Below, in pieces: positions 28,810 to 38,099 of a stretch of 64,000 bases of DNA. The stretch's first letter is position 1. Every line of letters begins with the position of its first letter. Under the pieces are notes generated by a model. The model saw only the letters and a program-made list of their open reading frames with translations. It was not told the origin of the DNA and did not search any database. The DNA is from SAR324 cluster bacterium (GTDB lineage Bacteria; SAR324; XYD2-FULL-50-16; HCM1): contig PUHO01000006.1 of the NCBI GenBank assembly GCA_002995645.1, positions 66,690 to 130,689 of the forward strand, given 5' to 3'. The position numbers were made by a program, and so were the translations under genes.

Positions 28810-30099
28810 TTAATGTTTACTATCTTTTGAAAAAAGTTTGTCACCAATCGGCATAATAGGTACTTTTGTCATCATGTATACAAAACACAAAATAAACAAA
28901 CTTAACATGCCAAGAGTAATAGCAAAATCATATAAGTTGAAAGAAAAACCAATAATTGCTTTATGCCCTATACCTAATGCCGCTTGATTTTCCTGTATAG
29001 ACGGAACAACAAGCAAGTATTTCTCTAACCACATACCAATAATAATGATAATGGCAATAATACGAGAAAACCAAACAGATTGGCTTGTCGTACGGCTAAG
29101 TAAACCAAAAAAAGGAATAACAACAACAGTCCCTGCAACAATCCAAAATACAATACGCCATTCATAAGAAAGCATACGTAAAGCGAGATACGGCGTTTCT
29201 TCCGGTAAGTTCGCATACCATATAGTAAGGATTTGCGCGAAAATAACATAGGTCCATAAAAGGCAACTAGCAAAACTTAGTTTAGACATATCGTGATATC
29301 GTTTTGTACTAATATATTCAGATAAGTTTTGCGTTTTTTTAAGGATACCGGCAATTAACATTAAAGAAGCAAAAGCAACCACAAGACCGGACACCGCATA
29401 TTCAACGCCAAACATAGTACTAAACCAAGCTTGATCTATAGACATAATCCAATCAAAAGCAATGAGACTAGTCAATAAACCGTACATAATAGCACATATA
29501 GGAGCTAAACGTCTCATTTTACAATAACTACGTTGCGTTTCATCGCTTTGTTCGCCATAAGAGCAGCTAAGAAGTTTCATAAACCAACTACGTTTCTCTG
29601 GAGCCACTAAACCGGCGTCCGCCCTAAGGCTATAATATAAATAAGCAAAAGCAAAACCTAATAAAACAAGGTAAGTTATAATATTACGTTTTACAAAGAA
29701 AGAAAAATGAAGCCAACCTTGCTTTGCGGCAATAACACGAGCTGGATATATCCATTCAAAGAAATGGCTTGCCCCAAAAAACAAGACAATAAACAAGACA
29801 AAACTAACCGGAGCAAAAGCAAACAAGCCTTCTGCCATACGTTTCACCGGTCTAGCCCAAACGGCAGAGGTAATAGTAAAAATTACAGACAAAGCTAAAC
29901 CGCCAAGTGCCACGCTAGTAAAAAATAAATTATTCACAAGTAAAATTTGCCATACGTCTTGCGCATGTGCCCCACTTTTACCAACGCAAAACATAACCAC
30001 GCCAAAAGCAATGAATAACCATAGAACATGATACAACCATTTAGGCGGACGTATTTGCACCTGTTTTTGTAGTATCTGCATATCTTCTTGTCGTATCAT
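28810..30099 (-). CDS. actF: Alternative complex III subunit F (membrane)
   Basis: A polytopic membrane subunit of the quinol:cytochrome c oxidoreductase ACIII. The 429 residues contain about ten hydrophobic helices. There is a family-like WLYHVLWLFIAFGVVMF start after a short cytoplasmic stretch, and conserved-looking FDWIMSIDQAWFSTMFG in the middle. It is the last gene of actABCDEF. Downstream, where a cytochrome oxidase operon often follows in other genomes, there is only the 155-base repeat array made from this gene's own 3' end. Confidence 0.9.
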   Translation of the reverse strand: MIRQEDMQILQKQVQIRPPKWLYHVLWLFIAFGVVMFCVGKSGAHAQDVWQILLVNNLFFTSVALGGLALSVIFTITSAVWARPVKRMAEGLFAFAPVSFVLFIVLFFGASHFFEWIYPARVIAAKQGWLHFSFFVKRNIITYLVLLGFAFAYLYYSLRADAGLVAPEKRSWFMKLLSCSYGEQSDETQRSYCKMRRLAPICAIMYGLLTSLIAFDWIMSIDQAWFSTMFGVEYAVSGLVVAFASLMLIAGILKKTQNLSEYISTKRYHDMSKLSFASCLLWTYVIFAQILTIWYANLPEETPYLALRMLSYEWRIVFWIVAGTVVVIPFFGLLSRTTSQSVWFSRIIAIIIIIGMWLEKYLLVVPSIQENQAALGIGHKAIIGFSFNLYDFAITLGMLSLFILCFVYMMTKVPIMPIGDKLFSKDSKH

Positions 30100-30126
30100 A
30101 TATCCCTTTTCTATAAATATCTAAAA

Positions 30127-30684
30127 CTAGCGTACTGTGTGGCGTAAATAGTTTACAAGATCCCAACGCTCTTTCTCTGTCATAGCATTACCTAAAGGCG
30201 GCATAATAGCGCCGGAACCATAGGTTGCTTTATAAAAAATATAGCCGTCAGATAAAGCAGGAAGCATAGGCGTAAGGTACATTGCCATCATGCCCTTTTG
30301 ATTAACTTTGCTATCGCCAAGCCCTGCTTTGTTCGGTTTTTGTAAGTTTCCATGACATACTTGGCAATATACGTGGTACATATATTCCCCGTCAGCAATA
30401 GACTCTTTTGTTGGTTTAATTGGATTTTTAGTTGTCGTAGTTGGCATTGCTTCTCTTGCAATCCATGAAGTTAATACAGTTGTATCACCTACGTTACGAT
30501 ATACTTTTCCTTTTCTCGTTACACTATCTATAGGAAAATGAAGCATACTGCCTTGCTCTTGTGGCTTAATATTTTTTTGATTATACATATCTGTAATTAA
30601 AACCATTAAAGCCGATTTCGCAAATAAACTTCCTGTTGTTAATATTAATATAAGAAAAGTTATAACTACCCATTTATTTTTCAC
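30127..30684 (-). CDS. actE: Alternative complex III subunit E, monohaem cytochrome c
   Basis: A periplasmic, membrane-anchored cytochrome c of 185 residues. The N-terminal helix (VVITFLILILTTGSLFA) is followed by the ACIII-type DMYNQKNIKPQEQGSML stretch, which corresponds to the DMxxQPxxxPLE region of homologues. The haem site YCQVCHGN lies near residue 106, and the axial Met is probably in GSGAIMPPLGNAM. It would pass electrons from the ACIII core to a soluble cytochrome c or oxidase. The start overlaps the actD stop by 11 bases. Confidence 0.92.
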   Translation of the reverse strand: MKNKWVVITFLILILTTGSLFAKSALMVLITDMYNQKNIKPQEQGSMLHFPIDSVTRKGKVYRNVGDTTVLTSWIAREAMPTTTTKNPIKPTKESIADGEYMYHVYCQVCHGNLQKPNKAGLGDSKVNQKGMMAMYLTPMLPALSDGYIFYKATYGSGAIMPPLGNAMTEKERWDLVNYLRHTVR

Positions 30685-31204
30685 AATAAATCTCCTCTGC
30701 TTGGTAAGATTGAAAGATAGCTTGTATATCTTTTATTTCTTCTTCTTTACAAGGAACAACAACGCCAAAGCGATCGCGCATAAAACGAGTATAATCGCGA
30801 TAGGTCTTGCTAGTAGGAAATAAATGCTTTTTGTGACTTCGATAAATTAAAAGTAGCATACCTATAACGGTTGCTTCTACTGCCATAATAACGGTTGCTT
30901 CGAATATTATGGGAATAGAAGAAGGAATAGAAATAATTGACTTTTCTGAAACAGGTAAAATCCAATCTAGCGTTGCCATACATATTAAAAACGTAGCAAA
31001 AAAACAGCCCTTCAATCCACCAATAAGAGAGAAGAAAGGAACGCGACTTTGCGGGTTGCCAAGTGCTTCTTCAATTTCATGTTGCGGAAACGGTGAATGC
31101 GTTGTTATCCCCTTAAAGTTTGCCTTTCGCAAGCTAGTAATGGAATCACACGTATCGTCTAAAAATGCAAACGTAGCCCATACGCCTATAAATTTTTTTT
31201 TCAT
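30674..31204 (-). CDS. actD: Alternative complex III subunit D (DUF3341)
   Basis: A 176-residue membrane subunit with two helices (about residues 62-82 and 96-118). The family features FLDDTCDSITSLRKANFKGI and HSPFPQHEIEEAL near the N-terminus match DUF3341. It helps hold the membrane module of ACIII together. It lies three bases after actC and overlaps actE. Confidence 0.92.
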   Translation of the reverse strand: MKKKFIGVWATFAFLDDTCDSITSLRKANFKGITTHSPFPQHEIEEALGNPQSRVPFFSLIGGLKGCFFATFLICMATLDWILPVSEKSIISIPSSIPIIFEATVIMAVEATVIGMLLLIYRSHKKHLFPTSKTYRDYTRFMRDRFGVVVPCKEEEIKDIQAIFQSYQAEEIYCEK

Positions 31205-31207
31205 AGT

Positions 31208-32524
31208 TTAACTCCTTCTTTTTGGCGGGGTAAGCGTTTCTTTAACTTCACAAATCGCTAAAGACGGCATGATTTTAATAAATAAGAGAAACCACATAAA
31301 AAACCAACCAAAGCTCCCGAGAGTAATCCAAATTTCGCCCCATTCAAAATGATAACTTCGCCACATATGCGGATCAAATGAATGCGCTAATGAAATCACA
31401 ATAATATTAAATCGTTCAAGCCACATTCCAATATTAATCACAATAGAAATAACAAATAAAGAAGGAATATGAGTTCGTACCTTTTTAAACCATAAAAGTA
31501 AAGGCACAACAAGAATACAAAAAATCGTTACAAAAAAGAAAAGCTTATATTCTCCAAAAGGTTGGAACCAAAAAATAGATTTCTCAAATTGATTACCAGA
31601 ATAGTACGCCATAAAAAACTCAATTAAATACGAATAGGCAACAAGTGTTCCCATAAAAATAACAAGTTTTGCAACACCTTCTAGATCGGCGATTTTAATT
31701 ATATTTTTAAATCCGGGAAAAACAGCACGAACAGGAATGATAATAGTTAGCAACATGGCACAACCGGAAAAAATAGCACCTGCAAGAAAATAAGGACCAA
31801 AAATAGTAGAATGCCAACCTGGAATACTAGACATGGCAAAATCCCAAGACACAATAGTTGCAACAGAAAAAACTAACGGCGTTGCAATAGCGGCGCATAG
31901 TAAGTAGCCGCGCATATAATGTAGCCATTGGTGATTAGTTCCACGAAAACGAAAAGCTAACAAACTATAACAAAAACGTCGTAAGCCTTTTGTTTCATCT
32001 CGTAATACTGCCATATCTGGAATCAATCCTATCATAAAGAAACTCATAGAAACAGATATATAGGTAGCCACCCCAAACACGTCCCATAATAAAGGCGATT
32101 TAAAGTTAACCCATAAATGCCTTTGATTAGGATAGGGAATAAGCCAATAAAAATTCCAAATTCGCCCTAAGTGAATTAAAGGGAATAAACCGGCGGTCAT
32201 AATAGCAAAAACAGTCATTGCTTCTGATATACGATAAACAGAAGTACGAAACGGCGCCCTTACAAGGTAAAGGACTGCGGATATTAACGTTCCGGCATGG
32301 CCAATCTCAACCCAAAAGACAAAGTTAGTTATATAAAATCCCCAATGAATAGAGTTGTTAATACCGCTTACTTCTAAGCCGTGTACTATTTGATACCACA
32401 ATGCAACGGCTCCCATTGCTAATAGAATTAACGCTATATAAAATACTAACCACCACCCTTTTTTTGGTGGCTCCATAGCTCTTAAAATATCTTCGTTAAC
32501 GCTTGCATATGTAACTTCTACCAC
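31208..32524 (-). CDS. actC: Alternative complex III subunit C (NrfD-like quinol-binding subunit)
   Basis: A polytopic NrfD/PsrC-family protein of 438 residues with about ten membrane helices, the proposed quinol-oxidising subunit of ACIII. Recognisable segments are the GINNSIHWGFYITNFVFWV region, GHAGTLISAVLYLV, WRTSVYRISE-like and the GMWLERFNIIV motif. It starts with GTG, preceded by AGGAG at good spacing, one base after actB ends. Pairing of ActC and ActF as two related membrane blocks is characteristic of ACIII and separates it from simpler Psr/Nrf complexes. Confidence 0.94.
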   Translation of the reverse strand: MVEVTYASVNEDILRAMEPPKKGWWLVFYIALILLAMGAVALWYQIVHGLEVSGINNSIHWGFYITNFVFWVEIGHAGTLISAVLYLVRAPFRTSVYRISEAMTVFAIMTAGLFPLIHLGRIWNFYWLIPYPNQRHLWVNFKSPLLWDVFGVATYISVSMSFFMIGLIPDMAVLRDETKGLRRFCYSLLAFRFRGTNHQWLHYMRGYLLCAAIATPLVFSVATIVSWDFAMSSIPGWHSTIFGPYFLAGAIFSGCAMLLTIIIPVRAVFPGFKNIIKIADLEGVAKLVIFMGTLVAYSYLIEFFMAYYSGNQFEKSIFWFQPFGEYKLFFFVTIFCILVVPLLLWFKKVRTHIPSLFVISIVINIGMWLERFNIIVISLAHSFDPHMWRSYHFEWGEIWITLGSFGWFFMWFLLFIKIMPSLAICEVKETLTPPKRRS

Positions 32525-32525
32525 A

Positions 32526-35500
32526 CTATCTCCTATACGTTTGCTTTTTATGTTTCACCTTCTTAAGATAGGTAACTGCAGGCTTAAAATTTAACTCTTC
32601 TAACTGTTTATAGCCGCGCTGCGTTGTTTGTATTTCTTTAGTTAATTGACTGTTTGAATCAGCACGATTACCAAATATAATAGCGTTTGCTCCGCAAGCT
32701 TGTTGGCAAGCCGGTTGAATTTCATGATCATACACTATTCTATTTTCTTCTTTTGCGATCGCTTGCTTTTCTCTAATACGAGCATAACAAAAATTACATT
32801 TTTCCATAACGCCTTTTTCGCGAACGCTAACGTCCGGATTGAGTTGTAAATGTAGCGGTTTTGGAAATTCATAAGTACGCCAATTAAACCGTCTTTGCTT
32901 ATACACACAGTTATTAGCACAATATCTTGTTCCAACACAACGATTATACACCATTGCATTAATCCCGTCCGGCGTATGATACGTTGCATACACAGGGCAA
33001 ACAGTTTCACAACCTGCATTATCACACTGCGCGCACATTTGCGGGAAGTGTTGCACTTCTATAGCGCCTGTTTGAGCATCTTGCTCTATAAACCTTTCAA
33101 TACGTAGCCAATGCATTTCCCTTCCTGTTGCAACGCGATCTTTACCCACAACAGGCACGTTGTTTTCCGCTTGGCAAGCAATAACGCAAGCACTGCAACC
33201 ACTGCATTTATCTAAGTCAATTAGCATTTCAAACTTATACGGGCTATGATATTTTGGCGTATTATTTTCTCCTTTCAGCGCTTTTGCTTCTTCCACATTA
33301 TGTGGCGTCGTATTATATAAATTCGTATTTTTTTGTCTATTTGTCGTAAAATACCGCACATGGTGATCTCTTTCTTTTTTTGCATAACTACCTAACTGAC
33401 TTAAGCTAATAGTTTGCATTAAATCCCTTTGCTTTTGCGAACGATCAGGCATGCCCATTGGTCTATTAAGTTGTTTTTCATATAAATCCGTACGTTCTAG
33501 CCCGTCTAAACTAACTAAGTCCGCTTTTTCTGCCGTTCCTTTTGCCGTTACGACACGCGCATAAATCAAGTCGCCTGTTTCTGTGGTTTCACAACGAAAA
33601 AGATCCATAGGATTTAACCCTACTTTCTGGTTTTTAATTTGCAAATCATATTTTCTTTCAATATGAGCTAAGAAACTACTTTTATTACGTGTAGAAATAT
33701 AACTTGGCAAAGGAACGTTACGTCCTAATCCGGTTGGCATAATTAATACGTTATCTGCTACGCCGTCATGAAGCCACGCTCCTACTTGCATTGTTGTTTG
33801 TTCTGTTTTAATTTCAACAAGGAAACCCTGTTCTACGCCTAGTTTTTTTGCTGTTGTTGGATTCATTTCAACCCAACTTCCCCAAACAAGTTGCGTTAAC
33901 GGATGCGGCGCTTCTAAAAGCCACGATTTATTACCGTTAATACCGTTTGCATTATGAAAAATACTATTAACTGCTAATAGCTGTATTTTTTCTTTTTCTA
34001 GTTTTTGCGGTTTAATCTGAAAAATGGATTTATAAGAGAAGCTAACTACTTCTTTTTTAGTCGGCACAACGTACACGCCTTTTTGCAATGTTTTTTCCCA
34101 GAAGCTTTCAAAATCAATTGGATTAATCCCTAATTTGAGATTTCGCCACTGTGTTTTTAAGTATTCTTTATAATTTGTTTCTTTTCTATCAGCAAGCACG
34201 TCTAATTCTTGCCCAACGCTAAGCATTAAATCACCAATACTTTTTGTATTATATCCCGGGACTTTCGCCATAACCGGTTGTTGCAAACTATAAACGCCAT
34301 TACAAGGAAACGAATCGCCCCAGCTTTCTAAAAAATGAGAAGTAGGCATTTGTAAATGCGCTTTTCTTGCCGTTTCGTCTTGTTCTGTAGATAAAGAAAC
34401 AACGTACTTTGCTTTTGCCAGGGCTTTTTCTACTTCAATTGATTTTGGCAAACTAAACAAAGGATTCACATTTTCAATAATCACTAACTCATATTTTCCG
34501 TCACGTATATTATCAAATGCTTGTTTAATACCGCTTAAAGAAGCGCTTTGGTATTGGTAATCTGCACCAAAAACAATACGTTCATTAATCGCACCGGTTA
34601 TATAGTTCAGCAAATTAACGGCTAGTTGTAAATTGTCTGCTTGCTTTGTTGCTACGTCGTTTCCACCGGCAAGAACAATAGGTCTCTTTGCTGCGGCTAT
34701 TTCTTTTGCTAAAAAACTTAATTTCTGTTTTGCAATACCTGTAACGTTATGCACATATTCTAAAGAGTAGGTTTTTAGAAATGAAGCTATTTCTTCTTTA
34801 CCTTCTATGTCTTTATTTGTTGTATTAAATAGAGAAGAGGCAAGGAATAAAGCAACGTACACTTCCCCGCCAACAGGGCAAGCAAACCAATGATCCGCAT
34901 TCGCCGCACTTTGACTTATATGCGCTCCAACATGTATATACTTTCCTTTTGCACCTTGTTTATATGAATGCATTTGCGCAAATCCACGAGAAAGCTTTTC
35001 TGTATACAACCAACTTTCTAAAAAATCAGCACCAAAATTCAAAAGGAGATCCGCTTTTTCTAGTTGTATTTCGGGGATTTCATATTTATTAAACGAAGCT
35101 TGATTAGCAAACATATTAGATTTAACAGGCAACATGTCTAAAGTCATATATTGCCCGTGCATTGTTTCCACAACGCGTTGTATTAAATCGTATATACTAC
35201 CGGTACGCCTTTTGCCTATATATAATATAGAGCCTTTCGCTTCTTGCATCTTGCTAACAAGTTTTGTTTGCGCTTCTTTCCAAGTTAAGCTTTTGATCTG
35301 CTCTTTTTCAAACTCATTCGGTCCGGTTATACGATTAGGATTATATAACCCTTGCAAAATAGCTTGCACAGAAGCACTTGCGCTTCCTTGACTTAAAGGA
35401 TGATCCGGATTGCCTTCTATTTTAATAGCCCTTCCTTCTCTAGTTTTAACAACAATACCTATATCGCCATGATCTTCCGACGTAGTTGCAAAATAAATAG

Positions 35501-35645
35501 GCTTGCCCACAACGTAATCTGTTGGCGGATTTAACATAGGAATAATAGTTTCAACCGGATCTTTAGTACAACCTACTAAAGCCGCCGCCGCTCCACTTGT
35601 TGCCGCTACTTTAAAGAAATTTCTTCGATTCATTCCTTTTTTCAT
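32526..35645 (-). CDS. actB: Alternative complex III subunit B, iron-sulfur protein
   Basis: This 1039-residue subunit joins a molybdopterin-oxidoreductase-like domain without cofactor (residues about 1-750) to a ferredoxin-like domain (about 800-980). The four cysteine groups are CSGCSACVIACQ, CAQCDNAGCETVCP, CVGTRYCANNC and CNFCYARI with CQQACGA. They bind three [4Fe-4S] clusters and one [3Fe-4S] in known ACIII. The N-terminus has a twin-arginine motif (NRRNFFKVA) and a lipobox-like ALVGC, so it is probably a Tat-exported lipoprotein facing the periplasm. Confidence 0.95.
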   Translation of the reverse strand: MKKGMNRRNFFKVAATSGAAAALVGCTKDPVETIIPMLNPPTDYVVGKPIYFATTSEDHGDIGIVVKTREGRAIKIEGNPDHPLSQGSASASVQAILQGLYNPNRITGPNEFEKEQIKSLTWKEAQTKLVSKMQEAKGSILYIGKRRTGSIYDLIQRVVETMHGQYMTLDMLPVKSNMFANQASFNKYEIPEIQLEKADLLLNFGADFLESWLYTEKLSRGFAQMHSYKQGAKGKYIHVGAHISQSAANADHWFACPVGGEVYVALFLASSLFNTTNKDIEGKEEIASFLKTYSLEYVHNVTGIAKQKLSFLAKEIAAAKRPIVLAGGNDVATKQADNLQLAVNLLNYITGAINERIVFGADYQYQSASLSGIKQAFDNIRDGKYELVIIENVNPLFSLPKSIEVEKALAKAKYVVSLSTEQDETARKAHLQMPTSHFLESWGDSFPCNGVYSLQQPVMAKVPGYNTKSIGDLMLSVGQELDVLADRKETNYKEYLKTQWRNLKLGINPIDFESFWEKTLQKGVYVVPTKKEVVSFSYKSIFQIKPQKLEKEKIQLLAVNSIFHNANGINGNKSWLLEAPHPLTQLVWGSWVEMNPTTAKKLGVEQGFLVEIKTEQTTMQVGAWLHDGVADNVLIMPTGLGRNVPLPSYISTRNKSSFLAHIERKYDLQIKNQKVGLNPMDLFRCETTETGDLIYARVVTAKGTAEKADLVSLDGLERTDLYEKQLNRPMGMPDRSQKQRDLMQTISLSQLGSYAKKERDHHVRYFTTNRQKNTNLYNTTPHNVEEAKALKGENNTPKYHSPYKFEMLIDLDKCSGCSACVIACQAENNVPVVGKDRVATGREMHWLRIERFIEQDAQTGAIEVQHFPQMCAQCDNAGCETVCPVYATYHTPDGINAMVYNRCVGTRYCANNCVYKQRRFNWRTYEFPKPLHLQLNPDVSVREKGVMEKCNFCYARIREKQAIAKEENRIVYDHEIQPACQQACGANAIIFGNRADSNSQLTKEIQTTQRGYKQLEELNFKPAVTYLKKVKHKKQTYRR

Positions 35646-35667
35646 AATATATCCCTACTTAATACTC

Positions 35668-36318
35668 TTATTTATGACAAGCCAAACAATCAGTTGATCC
35701 TTTTATATAATGAAGCACACCGTGTGTATTTAATTCTGCTTTTGCTTTATCTTTTTTATTTTTATCTACAAAAGCGCCGCCTCTGGTTATCCTTAACGGG
35801 ATAATTACTTTTTTATTTTTAACGGCATGTTTTTTTCTATGACATTCTACGCACCATTTCATACTTAAATCAGCTTTCATTGTTTTTATTGTAATCTTTT
35901 CTCGATCCCGTATTTCACCGTGACATTGAGTACAATCAAAACCGGCTTTAATATGTCTTTCATGTGAAAAATAAACAAAGTCGGGCAAGTCATGGATTTT
36001 CTTCCATAAAATTGGTTTTTTCTTTTCCCAATATTGTTTTAATTTTTTAATTTGCGTTTGTTGTTCTTTTGTTGTTCCTTGCACAAGCGCATGGCACCCC
36101 ATACAGGTTCGCACAGAAGGAATCGAAGCAACAGACGAACGCCTTGCCGTGGTATGGCAAAACTCACATGCTATTTCATTTTGTTTTGCATGCGTTTTAT
36201 GGCTAAAAGCAATTGGTTGCCGTATTTCCGTGGCATAGGCGTTGTTTAACAAAAAAACCGTAAAAAACAAGAAAATACTAATAAAGCTTGTTTTGTATAT
36301 AATATTGTATATTTGCAT
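35668..36318 (-). CDS. actA: Alternative complex III subunit A, pentahaem cytochrome c
   Basis: I prefer the ATG at 36318, which gives 216 residues starting MQIYNIIYKTS with a signal-anchor helix; an in-frame TTG at 36366 would add 16 residues. Five CxxCH motifs are present (CEFCH, CMGCH, CTQCH, CVECH, CLACH), the number known for ActA, with additional His ligands such as FSHKTH and FSHERH. It is the electron-exit cytochrome of ACIII and the first gene of the six-gene operon. The 400 bases upstream, shared with the divergent porin gene, must hold its promoter. Confidence 0.94.
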   Translation of the reverse strand: MQIYNIIYKTSFISIFLFFTVFLLNNAYATEIRQPIAFSHKTHAKQNEIACEFCHTTARRSSVASIPSVRTCMGCHALVQGTTKEQQTQIKKLKQYWEKKKPILWKKIHDLPDFVYFSHERHIKAGFDCTQCHGEIRDREKITIKTMKADLSMKWCVECHRKKHAVKNKKVIIPLRITRGGAFVDKNKKDKAKAELNTHGVLHYIKGSTDCLACHK

Positions 36319-36619
36319 AGATTTTTTATAAAAATAATAAAGAACGTGTCTTTTTATTTCTAACAAACCGGCAATATAAAATCAAGTTTTAAATGCCCCT
36401 TGTTCTAGTATATCTTTAATTTATTTATTTAAAATTGTTCTTGCATTTATAGTACTTATTATGTTTATAATTGTTTTTAATAACTATGAAACATATATTT
36501 AATTTATAGTTATTTAAAAAAAAGTTTGACTTTATATTTCTATTATTATATTTTGTAGGCATGTTTATATTATATAAAAGTTTTATAAGCTACACTTGAT
36601 AAATTTAAAGAATATCAAA

Positions 36620-36634
36620 TGGCACGCTTTTTGC
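36620..36634 (+). promoter_or_regulatory. Sigma-54 (-24/-12) promoter of the porin gene
   Basis: The sequence TGGCACGCTTTTTGC matches the sigma-54 consensus TGGCAC-N5-TTGC at every position, with 10 bases between GG (36621-36622) and GC (36633-36634). Transcription would start near 36646, giving a 125-base leader. An inverted repeat GCATATTT-A-AAATATGC (36651-36667) lies just after the predicted start. The rest of the 36319-36770 gap is AT-rich and contains no ORF I can support; activator sites would lie in it but none is clear. Confidence 0.85.
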
Positions 36635-36770
36635 CTCTCTATACTTGGTCGCATATTTAAAATATGCCTTTTATGGTGATATCATGGCTTAAAGCAATGT
36701 TTTTATTAAATAAAGCCTATTTATTGCCTCATTAATATTCTTTTAACAACTATACAGGAGTTAACCTAAT

Positions 36771-38027
36771 ATGAATAAATTTTTCAAAACCGCCCTAATA
36801 ACTTTATTAGGTCTTTCTTGTGCTACTATTGCTGTGGCGCAGGATACAACAAAAAAAAGCTCAGTTGATTTTTCTGGATATGCTATCGGTAGCTTTGGTT
36901 ACAATATGCAAAAGCATACTGATAACACTGGAAATGACTACAAAATAAATGAAATTGAAACAACGGCTCACGGTCGTTTAATTGTTAAAGGCACGACGCA
37001 ATTGAACGATTGGACAACGCAAGGTATCTTACGTTTTGCAGCTGTCGGAACAAGTACTAGCACTGCTAACGGTGTTGAAATGCAAAGAGCTTACGCTGTT
37101 GCATCTAATAAAACAATAGAAATCAGCGCTGGTTTAATGGATCCTGCTGATATTGAATTTTCAAAAAAATATTTCAATACTAATCAAATAGTATGTGGTC
37201 ATGATGATTTTAGCGAAGGTGATGAAACTACATTTGCTGGTTGTGATTATGATGCTGGTTCTGATTTTGTCTTTGGTTCGTCTACCTACGTTCAAGTAGG
37301 TTATGTTGCTCTAGATGCACATAAAGTATACGCTTTATTCGGTCATGGTCCTAAAACAATCAAGAACGACTTTGACATAACTAAAGGTGGACAACCGATA
37401 GATCAAACAAACTTAGCAGACACACCATATGGAAGCACTTCAATGGGTCTAATATACAAGGGTAGTTTTGATGTGACTTCTACTGATAAATTAGGTGTTA
37501 ACGCTGCTTTCTATTATGGTTTAGGCAAAATTAATCCTCTGTATACTGATGTTAATAAAAATCTTGAAAAATCTACTTTTGACGGTCTTTCTATTTTTCA
37601 AACTTCAGTTTATGCAAACTATGACTACAACAATCAAATTTCAGCTAGTTTAGGTTTCAACTACGTTGGTAAATCTACTGGTGATAAAGATGTTGAAAAT
37701 AAAGACGAAGACGGTAATGCATCTAAATATAAAAAATCTGAAAGCCTTATGCGTCTTGTAGGTGTAGTAAACTATACTATTGATTCTGCACAAGGTGCTT
37801 CTGCTATTTTTACATATAATTCAGACAAAAATAAATACTGGAAAGATGGAAACGATGTAACAAGAATACAGGCTGGTCTTGGTTATTCTTATGCTCTTTC
37901 TTCTAACTTACAAGCTCTTGGCTTTGCAAGATATGAAGGTATTAGCACAAAAACTAAAGATAAAAGTCTAAAAACAGACAAAAGATCTGATATTTCTTTA
38001 GGTACTGGTTTAGGATATAGCTTCTAA
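36771..38027 (+). CDS. Porin-like outer-membrane beta-barrel protein
   Basis: A 418-residue protein with a clear signal peptide (cleavage after IAVAQ near residue 24). The mature part consists of alternating amphipathic strands with acidic, Asp/Asn-rich loops, and the last residues GTGLGYSF end in Phe, the outer-membrane assembly signal. Two Cys in a loop (VCGHDDF and AGCDYD) could form a disulfide. An AGGAG site lies 10 bases before the ATG. Base composition is less AT-rich and codons more uniform than in neighbours, suggesting high expression. It has a sigma-54-type promoter upstream and a strong terminator downstream. The substrate is unknown. Confidence 0.88.
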   Translation: MNKFFKTALITLLGLSCATIAVAQDTTKKSSVDFSGYAIGSFGYNMQKHTDNTGNDYKINEIETTAHGRLIVKGTTQLNDWTTQGILRFAAVGTSTSTANGVEMQRAYAVASNKTIEISAGLMDPADIEFSKKYFNTNQIVCGHDDFSEGDETTFAGCDYDAGSDFVFGSSTYVQVGYVALDAHKVYALFGHGPKTIKNDFDITKGGQPIDQTNLADTPYGSTSMGLIYKGSFDVTSTDKLGVNAAFYYGLGKINPLYTDVNKNLEKSTFDGLSIFQTSVYANYDYNNQISASLGFNYVGKSTGDKDVENKDEDGNASKYKKSESLMRLVGVVNYTIDSAQGASAIFTYNSDKNKYWKDGNDVTRIQAGLGYSYALSSNLQALGFARYEGISTKTKDKSLKTDKRSDISLGTGLGYSF

Positions 38028-38055
38028 TTAAAAAAGCTTCTTAACCTTTTATAAT

Positions 38056-38089
38056 CCGGCTAGAGCATTTTGCTTTAGCCGGTTTTTTT
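38056..38089 (+). terminator. Rho-independent terminator of the porin gene
   Basis: The stem CCGGCTA (38056-38062) pairs with TAGCCGG (38076-38082), with further AGCA/TGCT pairing inside, followed by TTTTTTT. It lies 28 bases after the stop codon. Confidence 0.93.
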
Positions 38090-38099
38090 ATACCTTCTC

